This document shows positions 5,556 through 12,412 of a stretch of DNA of 12,412 bases, one piece after another (position 1 is the stretch's first letter; each line of letters begins with the position of its first letter). Source of the stretch: Myxococcales bacterium (GTDB lineage Bacteria; Myxococcota_A; Polyangia; Nannocystales; Nannocystaceae); contig JAGQIT010000690.1 in assembly GCA_020431135.1 (NCBI GenBank), positions 1 to 12,412 of the forward strand, in the 5' to 3' direction. The notes under the pieces were generated by a model, which had not been told where the DNA came from, made no database searches, and was given only the letters and a program-made list of their open reading frames with translations. The position numbers and the translations under genes were made by a program.

Positions 5556-8500
5556 ATGCCCGACGCGCCTACGCCCCCCGCCTCGGTTCTCGACCTCTTC
5601 CATCCGGCGGTCGCGGGGTGGTTTCGCCGGGCGTTCGGCGAGCCGACGGCGCCGCAGCGCGAGGGCTGGCCGGCGATCGCCCAGGGAAAGCACACGCTCA
5701 TCGCCGCGCCGACGGGCTCGGGCAAGACCCTCGCGGCGTTTCTCGCGGCGATCGATCGCCTGATCCGCGAGGGCCTCGCGGGCGAGCTGCGGCCGGCGAC
5801 GCGGGTGGTCTATGTCTCGCCGCTCAAGGCGCTGAGCAACGACATCGAGCGCAACCTCCAGTTCCCGCTCGCGGGGATCACCGAGGAGCTGCGGCGCCGC
5901 GGCCTCGAGCCGCCGACGCTGACGACGGCGGTGCGCACCGGCGACACCCCGAGCGCCGCGCGCCAGCGGATGGTCAAGCGCCCGCCGCACCTCTTCGTCA
6001 CGACGCCGGAGTCGCTCTACATCCTCCTGACCTCGGAGGGCGGCCGGCGCATGCTCAGCGAGGTCGAGGTCGTGATCGTCGACGAGATCCACGCGGTCGT
6101 CGGCGACAAGCGCGGCTCCCACCTGGCGCTGACGATCGAGCGCCTGCGGGCGCTGGTCGCCGAGAAGGGGAAGGAGCTCCAGCGGATCGGCCTGTCGGCG
6201 ACGCAGCGGCCGATCGAGGCGGTCGCGGAGTTCCTCGTCGGCGCCGACGCGGAGGCCGAGGGGCGCGGCTGCGAGGTGATCGATCGCGGCTTCCTGCGGA
6301 CCCTCGACCTGGCGATCGAGCTGCCGCCGACGCCGCTCGAGGCGGTGATCGCCAACACCCAGTGGGACGAGGTCTACGCCCGCCTGGCGGCGCTCGTCGA
6401 GGAGCACCGGACGACGCTGATCTTCGTCAACACCCGACGCCTGGCGGAGCGCCTCGCCCGGCACCTCGGCGAGCGCCTCGGCAAGGACGCGGTCACGGCC
6501 CACCACGGCTCGCTGAGCAAGGACCAGCGCCACGACGCCGAGCAGCGCCTCAAGGCCGGGCGCCTGCGCGCCCTGGTGGCGACCGCCTCGCTCGAGCTGG
6601 GGATCGACATCGGCGCCGTCGAGCTGGTCTGTCAGATCGGCTCGCCGCGGTCGATCTCGGGGTTTCTTCAGCGGGTCGGCCGCTCGGGGCACCGCGTCGG
6701 CGAGATCCCGAAGGGGCGCCTCTTCCCGACGACGCGCGACGACCTCGTCGAGTGCGCGGCGCTCCTGCGCGCGGTCGGCCGCGGCGAGCTCGACCGCCTG
6801 ATCATCCCCGAGGCGCCGCTCGACATCCTCGCCCAGCAGATCGTCGCCATGGCCGCGGTCGAGGAGCTGGACGAGGAGGAGCTCTTCGCCCGCGTGCGCC
6901 GGACGGCGCCCTTCGCCGCGCTCGAGCGCGGGCGCTTCGACGCGATCCTGACGATGCTCGGCGACGGCTTCTCGACCCGCCGCGGCCGGCGCGGCGCGCT
7001 GATCCACCGCGACCAGGTCCACGGGCGGATCCGCGGGCGCCGGGGCGCGTCGATGACGGCGATCCAGAACGGCGGGGCGATCCCCGACACCGCCGACTAC
7101 GACGTCATCCGCGAGCCCGAGGGGCTCCGCGTCGGCTCGGTCCACGAGGACTTCGCGGTCGAGAGCATGGCCGGCGACATCTTCCAGCTCGGGGCGACGG
7201 CGTGGCGGGTGCTCAAGGTCGAGCCCGGGCGCGTGCGGGTCGAGGACGCCGCCGGCCAGCCGCCGACGGTGCCCTTCTGGCTCGGCGAGGCGCCGGGGCG
7301 CAGCGTCGAGCTCTCGGCCGCGGTCGCCTCGCTGCGCGGGGACGTCGGCGCCCAGATCACCGCGGCCGATCGGGGCGCCGCGACCTCCTGGCTGATGGAC
7401 CAGGTCGGGATCGAGGAGGCCGCCGCCGAGCAGATCGTCGACTACCTAGGCGCCGCCCAGGACGCCCTCGGGGCGATGCCGACGCAGGAGACGATCGTCA
7501 TCGAGCGCTTCTTCGACGAGGCCGGCGGCATGCAGCTGGTGATCCACGCGCCCTTCGGCGCCCGGATCAACCGCGCCTGGGGCCTCGCGCTGCGCAAGCG
7601 CTTCTGTCGCTCCTTCAACTTCGAGCTCCAGGCGGCGGCGACCGACGACGCGATCGTCATCTCCCTGGGGGCGGTCCACTCGTTCCCGGTCGCCGACGTC
7701 TTCGACTTCCTCCGCGGCCCCGGGGTCCGGGACGTGCTCATCCAGGCGCTCCTCGACGCGCCGATGTTCACGGTGCGCTGGCGCTGGAACACGAGCCGGG
7801 CCCTGGCGGTCCCGCGGCGCCGCGGCGGCAAGAAGGTCGCGCCGCAGCTCCAGCGGATGATCGCCGAGGACCTCGCCGCGGTCGTCTTCCCCGACCAGGG
7901 CGCGTGCCTCGAGAACATCGCCGGCGACCGTGAGATCCCCGACCACCCGCTGGTCCAGCAGACGATCGACGACTGCCTCACCGAGGCGATGGACGTCGAC
8001 GGCTTCCTCGCGCTGATCGACGCGATCACCAGCGGCCGCAAGCAGCTCAAGGCGGTCGAACTCAGTGAGCCCTCGCCGCTCGCCCACGAGGTCCTGACCG
8101 CGCGCCCCTACGCGTTCCTCGACGACGCGCCGCTCGAGGAGCGGCGGACCCAGGCGGTGATCCTCCGGCGCTCGCTCGACCCCGAGGACGCCAAGGCGCT
8201 CGGCGCCCTCGACGGCAAGGTGATCGCCGAGGTCCGGGCGCAGGTGTGGCCGCGGGCCGAGAACGCCGACGAACTCCACGACGCGATGTGCTGGCTCGGC
8301 TACCTGACCGTAGAGGAAGGAGAGGAGGGGCGCACCCGCGACGGCCGGCCGTGGCGCGCGCTCTTCGACGAGCTGACGGCGAGCGAGCGGGCGGCGGTGC
8401 TGCGGACGCGCGCCGGCGCCAAGCTGTGGATCGCCGCTGAGCGCCTGCCGCTGCTGCGGGCGGCGCTCGGCGAGCACGGGGTCTTGCTGGCGCCGGCGAT

Positions 8501-9941
8501 CGTCGCCCCGCCCGCGCTCGAGCGCGACTGGGAGCCGGAGCCGGCGCTCGTCGAGCTGGTCCGCGGCCGCCTCGAGGGGCTCGGGCCGATCACCGCGGCG
8601 CGCCTCGCCGGCGAGCTCGGCCTCGAGGCCTGGGCGCTCGACGCGGCCCTCGTCGCCCTCGAGTCGGAGGGCTTCGCCCTGCGCGGCCGCTTCAGCCCGG
8701 GCGTCGACGGCGAGGAGTGGTGCGAGCGCGGCCTCCTCGCGCGGATCCACCGCGGCACCCTCCACCGCCTGCGCCAGGAGATCGCCCCGGTCACGACGGC
8801 GGACTTCATCGCCTTCCTCCTCGAGTGGCAGGGGATCGACGTCGACCCGCGGCCGCGCGGCGCCGAGGCCCTCGCCCGCGCCCTGGGGCAGCTCGTCGGC
8901 TGGGAGGCGCCGGCGGCCGCCTGGGAGGGCGAGGTGCTGCCCGCGCGGATCGCCGGCTACGATCCGGCGTGGCTCGACTCGCTCTGTCTCTCAGGTCAGA
9001 TCGTCTGGTCGCGCCTCGGCGCCCCGGCGGCGACCGGCAAGGGGCGGAGCAGCGGCCCGGTGAAGACGACGCCGATCGCCCTGATGGGCCGCGAGGACAC
9101 GGCGACCTGGGCGGCGATCGCCCCGCCCGGCGCCAGTGTCGACGAACTCTCGGCCGACGCCCGCGCGCTCTACGACCTCCTGCGCCGCAAGGGCGCGCTC
9201 TTCTTCGGCGAGCTGGTCTCTGGCGCCCGGCTCCTCCGCGCCCAGGCCGAGGCGGCGCTCGGCGAGCTGGTCGCCCGCGGCCTCGTCACCTCCGACGGCT
9301 TCGCCGGCCTGCGGGCGCTGACGGTCCCGAGCAAGGGGCGCGGCGGCGGTCGATCGTCGCGGCGCCGGGGTCCGCGGCCGGGCTTTAGCCCGATGGACCG
9401 CGCCGGCCGCTGGTCGCTGATCGCCGATCCCGAGGCCACGGACGACGGCGCGAGCGTCGACTTCGAGGCGGTCGAGCGCTGCGCCCGGGCGCTGCTCCGG
9501 CGCTACGGCGTGATCTTCCGCGGCCTGATGGCGCGCGAGCGATCGATGCCGCGCTGGCGTGATCTCCTGCGGGTGCTCCGCCGCCTCGAGGCCCGCGGCG
9601 AGCTCCGCGGCGGCTACTTCGTCAGCGGCGCGGCGACGGGCGGCGAGCACTTCGCCCTGCCCGAGGCGGTGGGTCTCCTGCGCAGCCGTCGGCGCCGCGG
9701 CCCGAGCGGCCGCCTGGTCACCGTCGCCGCCACCGACCCCCTCAACCTCGTCGGCGTCCTGACCCCTGGAGAGCGCCTGCCGGCGGTCCTCGGCAACCGC
9801 CTGACCTACCGCGACGGCGTGCCGATCGCCGCCCTCGAGGGCGGCCACGTCCGCCACATCAGCGAGCCCGAGGCCGCGGACGCGACGGCGATCCACGAGG
9901 CCCTGATGAGCGGCGGGCGTCGGGCGTCGGGCCGCCGCTGA
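5556..9941 (+). CDS. lhr: Lhr-family ATP-dependent DNA helicase (large superfamily 2 helicase)
   Basis: 1461 residues, the usual full length for Lhr. Lhr is a 3'-to-5' single-stranded-DNA-dependent ATPase and helicase linked in other bacteria to DNA damage responses; it acts in the cytoplasm. Visible motifs are the Q region TAPQREGWPAI, motif I APTGSGKT (51-58), Ia VYVSPLKALSNDI, Ib TTPESLYILL, motif II DEIH (176-179), motif III SAT (214-216), motif IV TLIFVNTRR, motif V VATASLELGIDIG and motif VI QRVGRSGHR (372-380). The RecA2 domain is followed by a winged helix and the Lhr-specific barrel (PFGARINRAWGLALRKR, with Trp675 a candidate for the strand-wedging Trp of mycobacterial Lhr), then a long C-terminal region with KTTPIALMGRED, a basic linker SSRRRGPRPG and DRAGRWSLI. 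I chose the ATG at 5556, not the in-frame ATG at 5490, because GAGGG lies 5 nt before it and the upstream codons run through a palindrome. No ligase-associated repair genes flank it. It converges on the TetR gene 14 bp away. Confidence 0.96.
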   Translation: MPDAPTPPASVLDLFHPAVAGWFRRAFGEPTAPQREGWPAIAQGKHTLIAAPTGSGKTLAAFLAAIDRLIREGLAGELRPATRVVYVSPLKALSNDIERNLQFPLAGITEELRRRGLEPPTLTTAVRTGDTPSAARQRMVKRPPHLFVTTPESLYILLTSEGGRRMLSEVEVVIVDEIHAVVGDKRGSHLALTIERLRALVAEKGKELQRIGLSATQRPIEAVAEFLVGADAEAEGRGCEVIDRGFLRTLDLAIELPPTPLEAVIANTQWDEVYARLAALVEEHRTTLIFVNTRRLAERLARHLGERLGKDAVTAHHGSLSKDQRHDAEQRLKAGRLRALVATASLELGIDIGAVELVCQIGSPRSISGFLQRVGRSGHRVGEIPKGRLFPTTRDDLVECAALLRAVGRGELDRLIIPEAPLDILAQQIVAMAAVEELDEEELFARVRRTAPFAALERGRFDAILTMLGDGFSTRRGRRGALIHRDQVHGRIRGRRGASMTAIQNGGAIPDTADYDVIREPEGLRVGSVHEDFAVESMAGDIFQLGATAWRVLKVEPGRVRVEDAAGQPPTVPFWLGEAPGRSVELSAAVASLRGDVGAQITAADRGAATSWLMDQVGIEEAAAEQIVDYLGAAQDALGAMPTQETIVIERFFDEAGGMQLVIHAPFGARINRAWGLALRKRFCRSFNFELQAAATDDAIVISLGAVHSFPVADVFDFLRGPGVRDVLIQALLDAPMFTVRWRWNTSRALAVPRRRGGKKVAPQLQRMIAEDLAAVVFPDQGACLENIAGDREIPDHPLVQQTIDDCLTEAMDVDGFLALIDAITSGRKQLKAVELSEPSPLAHEVLTARPYAFLDDAPLEERRTQAVILRRSLDPEDAKALGALDGKVIAEVRAQVWPRAENADELHDAMCWLGYLTVEEGEEGRTRDGRPWRALFDELTASERAAVLRTRAGAKLWIAAERLPLLRAALGEHGVLLAPAIVAPPALERDWEPEPALVELVRGRLEGLGPITAARLAGELGLEAWALDAALVALESEGFALRGRFSPGVDGEEWCERGLLARIHRGTLHRLRQEIAPVTTADFIAFLLEWQGIDVDPRPRGAEALARALGQLVGWEAPAAAWEGEVLPARIAGYDPAWLDSLCLSGQIVWSRLGAPAATGKGRSSGPVKTTPIALMGREDTATWAAIAPPGASVDELSADARALYDLLRRKGALFFGELVSGARLLRAQAEAALGELVARGLVTSDGFAGLRALTVPSKGRGGGRSSRRRGPRPGFSPMDRAGRWSLIADPEATDDGASVDFEAVERCARALLRRYGVIFRGLMARERSMPRWRDLLRVLRRLEARGELRGGYFVSGAATGGEHFALPEAVGLLRSRRRRGPSGRLVTVAATDPLNLVGVLTPGERLPAVLGNRLTYRDGVPIAALEGGHVRHISEPEAADATAIHEALMSGGRRASGRR

Positions 9942-9955
9942 GCCTGTCTCTTCGG

Positions 9956-10582
9956 CTAGTTCGCGCGTGAGCGCGGCGCGACCCACTCGGAGAGCCGCTG
10001 GGTCAGCTCGTCGAGGACGTCATCGGCGCTGACGCCCGCGGGGGACTCGAGGAAGAGGCGGTTGAGGGCGGCGTCGACGAGGGTGACGATCAGGAAGGCG
10101 ACCTCGTCGACGCGGTCTTGGCGGACGCGCGGGCCGGCCATGCGATAGGCGGTGTGCGCGAGGGCGAGGTGGCGGGCCCAGGCCTCGCGGCGGTGGGGCT
10201 CGCGGATCGCGAAGGGGACCTCCTCGGCGATCGCCTTGAGGAGCTCCTGGCGCGAGCGCATCGCCGCGGCGAGGGCCTCGAGCCAGTCGCGCAGCGCCGC
10301 GCGCAGCGGCATGTTGTGGAAGCCGGCGAGGGGCTGGGCGGCGTCCTCGGAAAAACCGTGCGAGGTCCGGCGGACGACCTCGTAGACGATCGCGTCCTTG
10401 TCGCTGAAGTACTCGTAGAGCGAGCCGATGCTGACGCCCGCGCGCTCGGCGATGTGGTTGGTCGTCAGCGCCCCGTAGCCGCGCTCGCACAAAAGCTGAG
10501 CACAGGCGTCGACGATCGCGTCGAACGTCAGCCGCGAGCGCGTCTGCTTGGGGAGCTTCTTCGGCGCGAAGTCGGTGCGCAT
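9956..10582 (-). CDS. TetR/AcrR-family transcriptional regulator
   Basis: 208 residues, the normal size for a TetR dimer-forming repressor. The N-terminal DNA-binding domain spans about 18-66: RSRLTFDAIVDACAQLLCER, then the helix-turn-helix ALTTNHIAERAGVSIGSLYEYF (38-59) and SDKDAIVYEVV. Residues about 75-195 form the helical ligand-binding and dimerisation domain, which is not diagnostic of a ligand. The ATG at 10582 has GAGG 6 nt upstream (GAGGATTGGCATG). It is divergent from the DUF2236 oxygenase gene; the shared 88-bp gap contains a 20-bp palindrome at 10639-10658, so autoregulation and control of the oxygenase are likely (inference). TetR regulators are known to control latex-clearing protein genes of the same oxygenase superfamily in Gordonia, a related context. 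The 3' end is 14 bp from the end of lhr, and the two genes converge. Confidence 0.93.
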   Translation of the reverse strand: MRTDFAPKKLPKQTRSRLTFDAIVDACAQLLCERGYGALTTNHIAERAGVSIGSLYEYFSDKDAIVYEVVRRTSHGFSEDAAQPLAGFHNMPLRAALRDWLEALAAAMRSRQELLKAIAEEVPFAIREPHRREAWARHLALAHTAYRMAGPRVRQDRVDEVAFLIVTLVDAALNRLFLESPAGVSADDVLDELTQRLSEWVAPRSRAN

Positions 10583-10627
10583 GCCAATCCTCGGGTGAGG
10601 CGCGCTGGGGCGCGGGGGTGGAGAACG

Positions 10628-10658
10628 GATCCGAGTAGATCCGAGTAATAACTCAGAT
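10628..10658. promoter_or_regulatory. TetR operator candidate: 20-bp palindrome plus an extra half-site
   Basis: ATCCGAGTAATAACTCAGAT (10639-10658) is an imperfect palindrome: GAGT and ACTC flank AATA, and of the next four pairs outward three match (C-A mismatch, then C-G, T-A, A-T). The left half GATCCGAGTA is repeated directly and exactly at 10628-10637 and 10638-10647. It lies between the divergent TetR and oxygenase genes and ends right before the TACCGT box at 10659, so a bound repressor would block RNA polymerase for the oxygenase gene and could also affect the TetR gene. Confidence 0.6.
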
Positions 10659-10664
10659 TACCGT
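10659..10664 (+). promoter_or_regulatory. Putative -10 element TACCGT of the oxygenase gene
   Basis: TACCGT ends 6 nt before the GTG start at 10671, and those 6 nt hold no ribosome site, so a leaderless transcript is likely if this box is used. It directly abuts the palindrome at 10639-10658. Confidence 0.35.
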
Positions 10665-10670
10665 ATTCGT

Positions 10671-11909
10671 GTGATATCTGCCTCCTTGGAAGCTCCTAGC
10701 CGCTGGCGGGGCGATCAGCTCGTCGCGCCGCCGGCGCGCGGGCGCCTGATCGCGCGGGTCCTCGGCGTCCGCGTGCGCGCCGACGACCCCGACGTGATCC
10801 GCCTGCGCGAGGGCCTCACGCGCAGCGATCCGGTCGCGGACGCCTTCGTCGCCTGGTCCTCCGAGCAGCCCCAGGGCCACGGCCGGCGGCTCTTCGAGGC
10901 GGCGGTCGAGGGCGGCCTCGCGGCCGTCCCGGAGGCGCCCGAGCCCCTCGTCCGGTGGTTCGAGCCCCTCGAGCGCGCGCCGGCGTGGGTCGATCGCGCG
11001 GCCCTGCGCCTCGCCTGCCGGACCTCGTGGCGGACGGGTACGGACACCGGCTTGGTTCTCAGCGCCACCGCGCTGATGGGCGGCTACCGGAGCAGCGCCG
11101 CCGTCAAGCCGCTGGCGATGACCGGCGCCCTCGACCGCATGGTCGTCCGCCGGATCGCCGAGACCTCGCGCTTCGTCCTCGACGTCCTCGAGTCGGGGAC
11201 GATGGAGCGGCGCTCGGCGGGCTTCAAGAGCGCCTGCAGGGTCCGCCTGATGCACGCGCTCGTCCGCCGCTCGCTGGCCAAGCGCAGCGACTGGGACGCC
11301 CGGGCCTGGGGCGTCCCGATCAACCAGACCGACATGGCCGCGACGCAGCTCGAGTTCTCGGCGATCTACCTCTTCGGGCTGACGGCGCTCGGCTACCGCT
11401 TCACGCCGGCGGAGCGCGACGCCATCATGCACCTGTGGCGCTACGTCGGCGTCGTGATGGGCGTCGACGACACGATCATGGCTCACACCTACGCCGAGGG
11501 CCGGCGGCACATGTACATCCACGCGGTCACCAACCCGCCGGCGGACGACGACAGCCGCAGCCTCGCGCGGGCGCTCCACGAGCTCCCCGAGCGCCTGGCG
11601 GAGGGCCCCGAGGGGCGGGCCTTCGCGCGCCTGCAGATGCGCTACCGGACGGCGGTCTCGCGCCTCACGCTCGGCAACGAGGCGGTCGACGACATCGGCC
11701 TCCCCGCGGAGCCGCTCTACCCGCTGCTCGCGCTCCAGAGCCTCGGTCGCTTCGGGCTCGAGACGCTGCGCCGGCGCCTGCCCATGGCCACGGAGTTCGC
11801 GGTCCAGCGCGGCCGGGCGCTGCAGCGGGGGGTCATCGCCGGCCTCGTCGGCGACACCGCGGTCCGCTACGTGCCCTACGCCGATCGCCGCGCCGCTACG
11901 TCAGCGTGA
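10671..11909 (+). CDS. DUF2236 / MpaB / latex-clearing-protein-like oxygenase superfamily protein
   Basis: 412 residues. The core from about 45 to 345 matches the ER/MpaB/rubber oxygenase catalytic domain (PF09995): LSATALMGGYRSSAAVKPLA (129-148), RRIAETSRFVLDVLESG (160-176), GFKSACRVRLMHALVRR (184-200), WGVPINQTDMAATQLEFS (213-230) and GVDDTIMAHTYAEGRRHMY (264-282). Characterised members (Lcp, MpaB) are b-type heme proteins; His195 in RLMHA fits the proximal heme ligand. From memory of Lcp of Streptomyces K30 (Arg164, Lys167, Thr168), the matching residues here are Arg161, Glu164 and Thr165, so Lys is replaced by Glu and rubber cleavage should not be assumed. No clear signal peptide, so probably cytoplasmic or membrane-associated. 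The start is GTG at 10671; no upstream in-frame start was noticed and a -10-like box sits 6 nt before. It is divergent from the TetR gene and likely repressed by it. Its stop overlaps the next, convergent gene by 9 bp. The substrate is unknown. Confidence 0.88.
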   Translation: MISASLEAPSRWRGDQLVAPPARGRLIARVLGVRVRADDPDVIRLREGLTRSDPVADAFVAWSSEQPQGHGRRLFEAAVEGGLAAVPEAPEPLVRWFEPLERAPAWVDRAALRLACRTSWRTGTDTGLVLSATALMGGYRSSAAVKPLAMTGALDRMVVRRIAETSRFVLDVLESGTMERRSAGFKSACRVRLMHALVRRSLAKRSDWDARAWGVPINQTDMAATQLEFSAIYLFGLTALGYRFTPAERDAIMHLWRYVGVVMGVDDTIMAHTYAEGRRHMYIHAVTNPPADDDSRSLARALHELPERLAEGPEGRAFARLQMRYRTAVSRLTLGNEAVDDIGLPAEPLYPLLALQSLGRFGLETLRRRLPMATEFAVQRGRALQRGVIAGLVGDTAVRYVPYADRRAATSA

Positions 11910-12412
11910 GGTGCCGACCCAGCGCTCGAGGATCTCGGCGAGGCGCGCCTGGCCGAGGGGCTTGGTCGCGAACTCGTCCATCCCCGCCTCGGCGCCGCGC
12001 CGGCGCTCGCGCTCGAGGGCGTTGGCGGTCATCGCGACGATCGGCCCCGCGTAGCCGGCGGCGCGCAGGCGGCGGGTCGCCTCGAAGCCGTCGACCTTGG
12101 GCATCACGCAGTCCATGAGGATCAGATCGTAGGCCTTGGCGGTCGCCTTCTCGATCGCGACGGCGCCGTTCTCGGCGTGGTCGATCGCCGCGAAGCCGAG
12201 GGCGCCGAGCATCGCCGCGGCGACCTCGAGGTTGACCATGTTGTCCTCGACGAGGAGGATCGTCGCGTCGCGCCGCGGTCGCTTGGGAGGCGGCGGCGAC
12301 CTCGGGTCTTCGGCCTCGTCGCCGACGAGCGAGCGCCGCAGCGTCTCGCGGCGGAAGGGGCGGTGGAGGCAGCGATCCCAGCCGAGGGCGAGCGCGGGCT
12401 CGGTGAGGGCGC
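11901..12412 (-). CDS. C-terminal part of a probable hybrid histidine kinase or multi-receiver protein
   Basis: The frame is open from the right edge to a TGA at 11901 (170 codons plus two bases); the start is off the window. The first codons, LGWDRCLHRPFRRETLRRSL, look like the end of a receiver domain in which the conserved Lys-Pro is Arg-Pro, so that domain may be degenerate. A Pro/Arg-rich linker (about EDPRSPPPPKRPRRD) follows. Then a complete REC domain: ILLVEDNMVN with the acidic pair, LILMDCVMPKVDG with the phospho-acceptor Asp at 12111-12113, IVAMTAN with the switch Thr, and ATKPLGQ with the conserved Lys-Pro. It ends at ERWVGTSR with no output domain, as in hybrid sensor kinases. 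An internal ATG at 12239 would cut the first strand and acidic pair off the domain, so it is not the real start. The gene lies tail-to-tail with the oxygenase gene, overlapping by 9 bp. The receiver call is sure; the hybrid kinase is inferred. Confidence 0.88.
   Translation of the reverse strand, partial: ALTEPALALGWDRCLHRPFRRETLRRSLVGDEAEDPRSPPPPKRPRRDATILLVEDNMVNLEVAAAMLGALGFAAIDHAENGAVAIEKATAKAYDLILMDCVMPKVDGFEATRRLRAAGYAGPIVAMTANALERERRRGAEAGMDEFATKPLGQARLAEILERWVGTSR

Noticed and set aside
5538..7145. Long open frame on the minus strand inside lhr (535 codons)
   Set aside because: It is antisense to unmistakable helicase motifs, and its translation is an Arg/Ala/Asp-rich low-complexity sequence of the kind produced opposite GC-rich genes. 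The same holds for minus-strand frames at 7446-8765 and 8991-9986.
1..12412. tRNA, rRNA, CRISPR array, phage or insertion element
   Set aside because: Scanned by eye on both strands; no CCA-ended cloverleaf, regularly spaced repeats, integrase or intact transposase was seen. A dedicated search could still find a structured RNA.

Overview
This 12.4-kb window is very GC-rich (by eye about 70%), and most codons in the convincing genes end in G or C. Gene content is sparse and mixed: a full-length Lhr helicase, a TetR/DUF2236 pair, a hybrid two-component protein, a Cys-rich small protein, a charged lipoprotein and large proteins of unknown family. This fits a big-genome predatory or soil bacterium, most likely Myxococcota (formerly Deltaproteobacteria). 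That assignment is inference from style and gene content; there is no rRNA or other marker here.

Left part (1-2812) is read leftwards. It holds three separately spaced genes. At the left edge is a truncated protein that looks like a beta-propeller followed by a BRCT domain. Next is an uncharacterised polytopic membrane protein with conserved-looking His motifs. Last is a small lipoprotein with a Lys/Glu/Asp-rich tail. Middle part (2967-4949) is read rightwards. It has a small Cys-rich ORF that looks eroded at its 3' end, then a 475-residue protein whose second half resembles a ClpA/ClpB-type AAA+ module with a broken Walker A and no clear Walker B, so it may be a non-ATPase pseudo-AAA protein. 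Positions 4950-5555 contain no intact gene, only a frameshifted coding remnant and a strong operator-like palindrome just ahead of lhr.

Right part: lhr (5556-9941, +) is a full-length ATP-dependent helicase with all motifs present. It converges on a TetR regulator (9956-10582, -). That regulator is divergent from a DUF2236/MpaB/latex-clearing-like oxygenase gene (10671-11909, +), and the 88-bp gap holds a 20-bp imperfect palindrome plus an extra half-site, a textbook layout for TetR control of both genes. The oxygenase gene overlaps tail-to-tail by 9 bp with the C-terminal receiver region of a probable hybrid histidine kinase (11901 to the right edge, -).

The genes do not form one pathway. 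The main functional unit is the TetR/oxygenase pair. The most unusual proteins are the propeller-BRCT fusion and the degenerate AAA+ protein. Several genes carry a -10-like hexamer 6-9 nt before the start codon, which suggests leaderless transcripts are common here. I saw no tRNA, rRNA, CRISPR array, intact transposon or clear rho-independent terminator with a T tract.
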